Shown here piece after piece: positions 1-5,067 of a stretch of 5,795 bases of DNA; positions within the stretch are counted from its first letter, which is position 1; every line of letters starts with the position of its first letter. The position numbers were made by a program, and so were the translations under genes. The DNA is from Salibacteraceae bacterium (GTDB taxonomy: Bacteria > Bacteroidota > Bacteroidia > Flavobacteriales_G > Salibacteraceae): the NCBI GenBank assembly GCA_023262195.1, contig JALRDM010000308.1, positions 1-5,795 of the forward strand. The letters run 5' to 3'. The notes under the pieces are model-generated. The model worked only from the letters and a program-made list of their open reading frames with translations, searched no databases and had not been told where the DNA came from.

Positions 1-97
1 TGGTGATTGGTGATTGGTGATTGGTGATTGGTGATTGGTGATTGGTGATTGGTGATTGGTGATTGGTGATTGGTGATTGGTGATTGGTGATTGGTGA
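1..97. repeat. Heptanucleotide tandem array, (GGTGATT)n
   Basis: One leading T is followed by thirteen perfect GGTGATT units (2-92) and a partial GGTGA (93-97), with no substitution or spacer. The array runs off the left edge, so its true length is unknown. Because 7 is not a multiple of 3, all three plus-strand frames meet TGA every 21 nt, while the minus strand stays open in all frames and would read as a repeating seven-residue peptide (NHQSPIT). Perfect identity suggests recent expansion by replication slippage or active homogenisation. It lies just upstream of a four-helix-bundle gene. Whether it has a function is not shown by the sequence. Confidence 0.97.
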
Positions 98-116
98 AAA
101 TTCTAAAATATCTTTG
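84..116 (+). promoter_or_regulatory. Putative Bacteroidota-type promoter at the array edge
   Basis: TATCTTTG at 109-116 matches the Bacteroidota -7 consensus TAnnTTTG at every defined position. The TTG needed for the -33 element could come from the last array units: TTG at 84-86 leaves 22 nt to the -7 box, slightly longer than the usual 19-21, whereas TTG at 91-93 leaves only 15. Transcription would start near 121-123, only about 5-7 nt before the ATG at 128, giving a nearly leaderless mRNA. The AAGGA at 122-126 is too close to the ATG (1 nt) to act as a normal Shine-Dalgarno sequence. The -7 match is visible; promoter activity is inferred. Confidence 0.4.
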
Positions 117-127
117 AATCCAAGGAA

Positions 128-523
128 ATGAGATCATTTGAAGATTTAAATGTTTATCAAAAAGCCAGAGCATTTCGGATAGATGTCTCTAATGTTGTCA
201 AAGGTTTTTCCATTGATGAAAAATACAGACTAACCAATCAACTTTTAAGGTCGAGTCGCTCGGTCACTGCTCAAATTGCAGAGGGGCATGGTAGGTTTCA
301 CTATCAGGAGAACATCCAGTTTTGTCGTATTGCAAGAGGTTCGTTGGATGAAACACATGAGCATCTGAATACGACTTTAGACGAAGGTTTGATTGACAAA
401 ATCATTTGGGATGACCTCATAGAAAAGAAAACCGCAGTTATTCAATTACTAAACGGATACATTAATTATCCAAGAAAGTCTAAACATGGGGAAACAATTC
501 ACAAATCACAGGTAATAGAATAA
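128..523 (+). CDS. Four-helix-bundle protein, 23S rRNA intervening-sequence protein (IVP/S23) family
   Basis: A 131-residue protein with the family hallmarks in order: an N-terminal F-x-D-L-x-V-Y-Q-K-A segment (residues 4-13), L-R-S-S-R-S-V (40-46), I-A-E-G-x-G-R (50-56) and G-S-L-D-E (71-75). It is predicted to be all-helical, with helices roughly at 6-26, 30-52, 58-85 and 92-112. The family was first noted in insertions inside 23S rRNA genes and is related to Avd, the accessory protein of diversity-generating retroelements. Its biochemical role here is unknown. No rRNA, reverse transcriptase or template/variable repeat is present, so neither classical context applies. Residues 117-131 form a polar tail beyond the helical core, and the DNA for this tail carries degenerate inverted copies of the upstream heptamer. 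The ATG at 128 is chosen because the family motif begins at residue 4. The stop TAA directly touches the ATG of the next gene. Confidence 0.9.
   Translation: MRSFEDLNVYQKARAFRIDVSNVVKGFSIDEKYRLTNQLLRSSRSVTAQIAEGHGRFHYQENIQFCRIARGSLDETHEHLNTTLDEGLIDKIIWDDLIEKKTAVIQLLNGYINYPRKSKHGETIHKSQVIE
496..509 (-). repeat. Two degenerate heptamers, inverted relative to the left array
   Basis: Bases 499-509 read on the minus strand as GTGATTTGTGA, which matches the array sequence GTGATTGGTGA at 10 of 11 positions. Taken as heptamers, 503-509 (AAATCAC) matches the array complement CAATCAC at 6 of 7, and 496-502 (AATTCAC) at 5 of 7. They lie inside the last codons of the four-helix-bundle gene, about 400 bp from the array and in the opposite orientation. 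The match is short and A/T-biased, so chance similarity is a real alternative. Confidence 0.35.
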
Positions 524-1684
524 ATGAAAAAAATAGGAATAGTAGGAGCTGGAACCATGGGCAGCGGTATAGCTCAAGTAGCCGCGCAACATGGCCATGA
601 GGTGTATTTGTTTGATACAAAGGAAGCCGCACTGGAAAAGGCAAAGGCAAGTTTAGCTAAGATCATGGCTAGGTTGGTGGAGAAAGGAAAAATCTCCGAA
701 GAGCAATCAAAGGCTACACAAAGCCGAATCAAACGAGGGTCTGACTATGTGCAATTCAATAACTGTGGGCTGGTTATCGAGGCCATCGTTGAAAATCTTG
801 AGGTAAAAAAATCCGTTTTTAATTCATTAGAAAATGTGGTCTCCAATGATTGCGTCCTCGCTTCAAATACGAGTTCTTTATCTATTGCTTCCATTGCAGG
901 ATCTTGCTCGCATCCAGAACGCGTGGTTGGAATTCACTTTTTCAATCCAGCGCCTCTTATGCCATTGGTAGAAATTGTGCCTGCCGTGCAAACTTCCGAT
1001 TCGGTATTGAAGAATGCCCAAACAATCATTGATAGCTGGAAAAAGGTAACAGTCATCGCTAAGGATACTCCTGGCTTTATAGTGAACCGAGTTGCTCGAC
1101 CTTTCTATGGCGAGGCGATTAGAATCTATGAAGAAGGCATCGCTGATATGGCTACCATAGATTGGGCTATGAAGGAAATTGGTGGTTTCCGAATGGGACC
1201 ATTTGAATTGATGGATTATATAGGCAATGACATTAACTACACAGTGACCGAAACTGTATGGAAAGCCTTCTATTATGACCCTCGATACAAGCCATCCTTT
1301 ACTCAAAAACGGATGATGGAAGCGGGATATCTAGGAAGAAAAACTGGACGAGGCTATTATAATTACAGCGAAGGTGCCACTAATCCCGAACCAGATAAAA
1401 ACGAAGTTGTAGGTGAGGCCATTGTCTGGAGAATCTTAATCATGCTGATCAACGAAGCAGCAGATGCTTTGCACCTAAACATAGCCTCAGCCAAAGACAT
1501 TGACTTGGCTATGACCAAGGGGGTAAATTACCCAAAGGGATTGTTGGCTTGGGCCGATGAAAAAGGCATACAAAATGTTTTGGATGGTCTGGACAAACTC
1601 TACGTGGCTTATCACGAAGAGCGGTATCGGGCAAGTGTGTTGCTCAGACAAAAAGCGGCTTATAGCAAACGCTTTTTTGAGTGA
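524..1684 (+). CDS. paaH: 3-hydroxyacyl-CoA dehydrogenase, probable 3-hydroxyadipyl-CoA dehydrogenase (PaaH/PaaC type)
   Basis: This cytoplasmic NAD-dependent enzyme would oxidise an L-3-hydroxyacyl-CoA to the 3-oxoacyl-CoA; in phenylacetate catabolism this is 3-hydroxyadipyl-CoA to 3-oxoadipyl-CoA. The Rossmann loop G-A-G-T-M-G-S-G is at residues 8-15, and Asp31 at the end of the second strand fits NAD preference. Ser117, His138, Glu150 and Asn188 fall at the same mutual spacings as the catalytic residues of human HAD (Ser137, His158, Glu170, Asn208). The first C-terminal 3HCDH domain covers about 185-282 and a second, shorter 3HCDH-like domain about 297-380. At 386 residues it is longer than single-domain Hbd proteins (about 280) and shorter than E. 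coli PaaH (about 475). The ATG directly follows the upstream TAA; only a weak AGG at 510-512 could serve as a ribosome site. The paa assignment rests on the nearby PaaI and PaaJ homologues; a butanoate or general beta-oxidation role is the alternative. Confidence 0.88.
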   Translation: MKKIGIVGAGTMGSGIAQVAAQHGHEVYLFDTKEAALEKAKASLAKIMARLVEKGKISEEQSKATQSRIKRGSDYVQFNNCGLVIEAIVENLEVKKSVFNSLENVVSNDCVLASNTSSLSIASIAGSCSHPERVVGIHFFNPAPLMPLVEIVPAVQTSDSVLKNAQTIIDSWKKVTVIAKDTPGFIVNRVARPFYGEAIRIYEEGIADMATIDWAMKEIGGFRMGPFELMDYIGNDINYTVTETVWKAFYYDPRYKPSFTQKRMMEAGYLGRKTGRGYYNYSEGATNPEPDKNEVVGEAIVWRILIMLINEAADALHLNIASAKDIDLAMTKGVNYPKGLLAWADEKGIQNVLDGLDKLYVAYHEERYRASVLLRQKAAYSKRFFE

Positions 1685-2244
1685 GATTCCTCTGGTCTTC
1701 ATGTTTAATGTTGGTCGTTTTTCTGGCAAGCTGCGATCGATGCAAAAACACAATTTGTGAAAATGGGGAATGCGAACGCGGCTTTTGTAAGTGTCCAGAG
1801 GCCTATGTTGGCGATGCCTGTGAAATTCAAAATAGACCCGAAACGATTACTCTAACTCGAGTAGAGTTCACAGATCTTCCCGAGGAAATATTTATCAATC
1901 GTAAGTGGGATAGCGACACATCCACAGCCAATGCTTTTCGACCCGATGTAATGCTCCAGATAAAACTTGGGAACAATACTGACGAAATATTCAATTCCGT
2001 GGAGCGCTACCCTGATGCCGAACTCACAGAATTTGCGTTTGGCGAGCAGATGAGGGTCAAGATCTCGGATGGCTTTCCTGCGTTAAATTTTCATCTGGCT
2101 GACTTAGACAGTGATGGGCCCGAATTTATGTATAACGTTCAAGTATTAGGTTACTATACACCTACAAATGGTTTCCCATCAGAAGTCTCGGGCCAAAATG
2201 AAGATGGCGCCAAGTCTACACTCTACTTAGAATATCAGTATTAA
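1681..2244 (+). CDS. Lipoprotein with EGF-like module and probable C2-like beta-sandwich domain
   Basis: A 187-residue predicted lipoprotein. Residues 1-17 form a type II signal peptide with a hydrophobic core and the lipobox L-A-S-C, placing the lipidated cysteine at 18. A compact EGF-like module follows, with cysteines at 21, 26, 31, 36, 38 and 47 (C-x4-C-x4-C-x4-C-x-C-x8-C), suggesting three disulfides and an extracytoplasmic location. Residues from about 53 to the end look all-beta. The R-P-D-V stretch and an acidic D-L-D-S-D-G turn near 140 resemble C2-like domains common in Bacteroidota EGF lipoproteins. The start is GTG at 1681, overlapping the dehydrogenase stop by 4 nt (GTGA); it is preferred because the only nearby in-frame ATG (residue 10) would destroy the signal peptide. 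No Shine-Dalgarno sequence is seen, so translation probably depends on coupling to the upstream gene. No specific function is recognised; a surface or adhesion role is only a guess. Confidence 0.85.
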   Translation: MRFLWSSCLMLVVFLASCDRCKNTICENGECERGFCKCPEAYVGDACEIQNRPETITLTRVEFTDLPEEIFINRKWDSDTSTANAFRPDVMLQIKLGNNTDEIFNSVERYPDAELTEFAFGEQMRVKISDGFPALNFHLADLDSDGPEFMYNVQVLGYYTPTNGFPSEVSGQNEDGAKSTLYLEYQY

Positions 2245-2245
2245 A

Positions 2246-3664
2246 TCACTCTTGAGTAATCTCTAATAGTAATTCCTCAAGTTTCTGCTTAATGGTTGAC
2301 GTGTGCTTTTCGTCATAGTCATTAATCATCACACAAAAGGCAATTTTATCACCGTTGGTGTTCGCGAGGTAACCCGCATAATTTCTAACGCCCGCCATCG
2401 TACCGCTCTTGGCCTTCATTTTATCAGTAAGCGACCCAAAAGACCCTCTGAGTGTCCCGCTTTTTCCAGCTACTGCCAAACTATTTTCAAATTCCAATTT
2501 GGTATCAGCACGCTGCATTTGCATGAGCAATTCGATCATGGTTTCACAGGTCACTCTATTAAGGGGTGAAAGGCCGCTTCCATCTTTTAATACGAGCCCC
2601 TTTTGATTGATGCGTTTTTCTTTTAGAAATTGGTGTATTCCTTCTACTCCGCCCTCAATACTCCTAAATCGCTCGGCAGGATCTAATGCCAATGCAAGCG
2701 ACTCAGCATAAAGGTTGATGCTGTTTTCATTCGTCATTCTCACAATGGAATACAACGGGGGTGAAAGCAACGTTTCAACGGTCTCAACATTCGGATGCTT
2801 AATGTAATCATGGTCTATACGAAACTCTGTCTCAGACCAACCCAGCCTCCGTTTAAGATCGATACAAAACTGCTGCATTGGAATAGGGTGCGATGCTTTG
2901 ACTAGGTAATTTGTTTGGTGAGCAGGAATGGTGCCCGTGGCATAAATCTTATCGGTATTTGGCGCGCTAAAAAACCAGGCATTATCACGATTTTCACTCG
3001 ATGCCTTCACTTGTATATCAACGTCAAAACCCTCAACATTTTTAGTTTTTGAGCTCAGCATAGCCCGGGTGCCCACTTGTCCAGAATTCAAATACATTTC
3101 GAGTGTATTGTCATTCCACATCAATGGGGTGGGTGTAGCTCCAAAGTAATTGCCCATATCTTCCCAAATCCAACCTCGTGGAGTGGCATGCGGTGCGTAA
3201 AGTGAGGCATCAAGAACCAGTTTACCCTCAAATCCTTCAAACTTCTTTAATGCGTTTTCCATTACATCCAAGCTTGAAATCTCACCCATAAAGTACCGCG
3301 ATTGTATCGTTGGATCGCCCGATGGCATCACATATACATCACCATAGATTACTCCACCTTCAATATCCCCCTCTGCCATGAGCTTCGTCTCAAATTGATA
3401 GTTTGCCCCGAGCGTTTCTAATGCTGCCGCAGTTGTAAGCAGTTTTTGAATGGATGCAGGCACCATAGCCCTCTGAGAATTATGGTCAATAATGACATCC
3501 CCATTGCTCAAATTGACCGCCTTGACGGCCAGCGTGCCATTGAGCAAACCTGCATCTTGCTCCAATTTTTGAAGCGCCAACCACACGGGTGTATCAGCAG
3601 GTTTCTGAGCGAAGGATATTGTTGTAATGAGTACAGAAAAGAAGAAGGCAATTGTTTTCATCAT
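2246..3664 (-). CDS. dacB: D-alanyl-D-alanine carboxypeptidase/endopeptidase, PBP4 (DacB) type, peptidase family S13
   Basis: A 472-residue class C penicillin-binding protein that would trim terminal D-Ala from peptidoglycan stem peptides and/or cleave D-Ala-mDAP cross-links in the periplasm. A signal peptide is clear at residues 1-19, with likely cleavage S-F-A before Q20. The three active-site motifs are S-I-Q-K (71-74, Ser71 the acyl-enzyme nucleophile), S-I-N (315-317, followed by L-Y-A-E-S) and K-S-G-T (419-422). D-G-S-G-L-S at 361-366 is also typical of the S13 family. A second K-S-G-T at 401-404 falls where PBP4 proteins usually have a D-G-T-L motif. About 190 residues between the first two motifs form the long insertion expected in PBP4. 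Two consecutive ATGs open the gene; the outer one is used, though either would work. Its stop lies 1 bp from that of the convergent lipoprotein gene. Confidence 0.95.
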   Translation of the reverse strand: MMKTIAFFFSVLITTISFAQKPADTPVWLALQKLEQDAGLLNGTLAVKAVNLSNGDVIIDHNSQRAMVPASIQKLLTTAAALETLGANYQFETKLMAEGDIEGGVIYGDVYVMPSGDPTIQSRYFMGEISSLDVMENALKKFEGFEGKLVLDASLYAPHATPRGWIWEDMGNYFGATPTPLMWNDNTLEMYLNSGQVGTRAMLSSKTKNVEGFDVDIQVKASSENRDNAWFFSAPNTDKIYATGTIPAHQTNYLVKASHPIPMQQFCIDLKRRLGWSETEFRIDHDYIKHPNVETVETLLSPPLYSIVRMTNENSINLYAESLALALDPAERFRSIEGGVEGIHQFLKEKRINQKGLVLKDGSGLSPLNRVTCETMIELLMQMQRADTKLEFENSLAVAGKSGTLRGSFGSLTDKMKAKSGTMAGVRNYAGYLANTNGDKIAFCVMINDYDEKHTSTIKQKLEELLLEITQE

Positions 3665-3725
3665 AATTCAAATAAGATCAATAGAATGGTTGCGCCTACC
3701 TTAGCATTGCAAAATTTACAAACAC
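3665..3725. promoter_or_regulatory. Divergent intergenic region between dacB and the paaI-like gene
   Basis: These 61 bp separate two start codons pointing outwards, so promoters for both genes must lie here or extend into the neighbouring coding sequence. On the plus strand TACCTTAG (3697-3704) matches the -7 consensus TAnnTTTG except for one base and sits about 20 nt before the ATG at 3726. No good -33 TTTG is seen at the expected distance. No convincing -7 box is visible for dacB on the minus strand, and neither gene has a clear Shine-Dalgarno sequence. Divergent layout is certain; the promoter element is tentative. Confidence 0.35.
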
Positions 3726-4148
3726 ATGAGTGACGAAACCTTGGCAGCAAAAGTTGTAGATAAGATGTACAATAACGACCCTTTTAGCAAATGGTTAGGA
3801 ATTGAGCGCATTAAGGATGGTCCGGGAGAGTCTGTATTGCGCATGACCGTTAGAAAAGAAATGCTCAATGGATTCAACATTGCCCATGGCGGGATCACCT
3901 ACAGTTTAGCAGATTCGGCTTTGGCATTTGCCAGCAATGGTCATGGAAGAATGTCGGTTTCGGTCGAAACATCCATTTCGCACACCGAATCACTGAAAGA
4001 AGGCGATATTATCACGGCCACTGCCAAGGAAATGAGCCTTTCGAACAAGATTGGGATATATCATATAGAGATTACAAATCAAGACTCAAAAATGGTGGCG
4101 CTATTCAAAGGAACCGTATATCGAACCAGCAAATCGTGGTCTGTTTAG
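3726..4148 (+). CDS. paaI: Hotdog-fold acyl-CoA thioesterase, PaaI type (hydroxyphenylacetyl-CoA thioesterase)
   Basis: A 140-residue single hotdog domain, close to the family's usual length. It would hydrolyse aryl- or hydroxyaryl-CoA thioesters in the cytoplasm. In the phenylacetate pathway PaaI is thought to rescue CoA from hydroxyphenylacetyl-CoA and related dead-end products. The signature M-L-N-G at 46-49 is followed by H-G-G (54-56) and L-A-D-S (61-64). Asn48, Gly55 and Asp63 keep the spacing of Asn46, Gly53 and Asp61 in E. coli PaaI, with Asp63 the predicted catalytic acid. A G-I-Y-x-I-x-I-T-N-Q-D strand near 110-120 is also typical of PaaI. The ATG at 3726 is preceded by an A-rich stretch without a Shine-Dalgarno sequence. 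The nearby paaH-like and paaJ-like genes on the same strand support the pathway call. Confidence 0.9.
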   Translation: MSDETLAAKVVDKMYNNDPFSKWLGIERIKDGPGESVLRMTVRKEMLNGFNIAHGGITYSLADSALAFASNGHGRMSVSVETSISHTESLKEGDIITATAKEMSLSNKIGIYHIEITNQDSKMVALFKGTVYRTSKSWSV

Positions 4149-4188
4149 ATAATATCTTTCCTTTGCGCCCAAAGCCAGTTCGCTTGCT

Positions 4189-5052
4189 GTGAATAAACAA
4201 ACAGACGCTAAAAACAGTATTTCGGATCAAGTGAATCCCGCGATGGTATTTTTCCATCTTGGGTTGGAAAAAACTGGGTCAACCTTTTTACAGTATTCCA
4301 TTTTCAATAACCTAAAGGGTATTCGGTATCACCGCAAAAGCCGATTCAAATACTTCCCGAAATTACTTTCTAAATACCCCACAGAAAAACACCTTTTCAC
4401 GTTTGAAACAGATGCAGAACTGTTCAACACAGTGGATATCGTAGCAGAAAAAATTCCCGAGGCCAACATCATTTTAATCCTGCGAAGGCAAGACAGCTGG
4501 CTATCGTCCAAGTACAACTACCACATTAGAAAACATGGCAGAACTCCATTTTCTAAATTCTTGGACTTGCGCAATGATGATGGATTTCTCAAAAAGGAGA
4601 GTTTTTATCTGAAACCAAAAATCGAATACATCGAGTCAAAAATTAAGGGTAAAATTCTGTTCTTGAATTACCATGAGTTAAAGCATGATCCTGAACAATA
4701 CGTACAACGAATTACCTCTTTTTTAGGCGCTGAGTTAAAGCCAGGAACGGATGTAATTAATCCGCGAAAAAAGGCTTGGACCCTGAAACAGAATCGTGTT
4801 GTTTTTGCCTTCAACAAATTCTATCAATACGAGCACTTGGGCTCAAACACGCGATTTCTGAATCGGACTTGGTATAAATATCATGAGTTTCAAATTCACA
4901 CAATTGCTTTTTTAGCTCGCTTCATTCCCTCATCCTGGGTAAGCAATAAACCGTTAATCGATAAAGAATTTTTAGAGGATGTCCGAACATATTATGCTGA
5001 GGATTGGAAATTTGCAGAAACGAAATTTGACTTCGTGGAGGACGCACATTAA
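4189..5052 (+). CDS. PAPS-type sulfotransferase family protein
   Basis: A 287-residue cytoplasmic or membrane-associated protein with the two PAPS-binding signatures. The 5'-phosphosulfate loop is L-E-K-T-G-S-T-F-L-Q at residues 26-35, with Lys28 the expected catalytic lysine, right after a short hydrophobic strand (V-F-F-H-L). The 3'-phosphate site follows the strand I-I-L-I-L: R-R-Q-D-S-W-L-S-S (99-107), where Arg99 and Ser107 keep the usual 8-residue spacing. Such enzymes move sulfate from PAPS to hydroxyl or amino groups of glycans, lipids or small molecules; the acceptor cannot be read from the sequence. The GTG at 4189 gives the longest frame, but ATG at 4243 (residue 19) lies directly before the conserved first strand and may be the real start. 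Neither has a good ribosome site. It sits between PaaI- and PaaJ-type genes without an obvious metabolic link to either. Confidence 0.82.
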   Translation: MNKQTDAKNSISDQVNPAMVFFHLGLEKTGSTFLQYSIFNNLKGIRYHRKSRFKYFPKLLSKYPTEKHLFTFETDAELFNTVDIVAEKIPEANIILILRRQDSWLSSKYNYHIRKHGRTPFSKFLDLRNDDGFLKKESFYLKPKIEYIESKIKGKILFLNYHELKHDPEQYVQRITSFLGAELKPGTDVINPRKKAWTLKQNRVVFAFNKFYQYEHLGSNTRFLNRTWYKYHEFQIHTIAFLARFIPSSWVSNKPLIDKEFLEDVRTYYAEDWKFAETKFDFVEDAH

Positions 5053-5067
5053 TATAAGAGCAAACAA

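Noticed and set aside
1..97. CRISPR array
   Set aside because: Units are 7 bp, contiguous and without spacers, and no cas gene is present.
1..97. Minus-strand open frame through the array (seven-residue repeat peptide)
   Set aside because: Openness follows automatically from the heptamer lacking stops on that strand; there is no start, ribosome site or family support within the window.
128..523. Diversity-generating retroelement with an Avd-like accessory gene
   Set aside because: The protein is related to Avd, but no reverse transcriptase, template/variable repeat pair or target protein is visible.
128..523. 23S rRNA intervening sequence
   Set aside because: The flanks are a tandem array and a dehydrogenase gene, not rRNA sequence.
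878..1306. Minus-strand open frame of 142 codons
   Set aside because: It lies wholly inside the well-supported dehydrogenase gene and its translation shows no recognisable motif.
2246..2261. Hairpin at the convergent junction (ACTC/GAGT)
   Set aside because: The stem is only about four pairs with an almost absent loop and no T-run, well within chance expectation.
4153..4174. Promoter or small terminator before the sulfotransferase gene (TATCTTTC, then CTTTG/CAAAG hairpin with 4-nt loop)
   Set aside because: The -7 match is imperfect with no -33 TTG at the right distance, and a 5-bp stem without a T-run is too weak to call.
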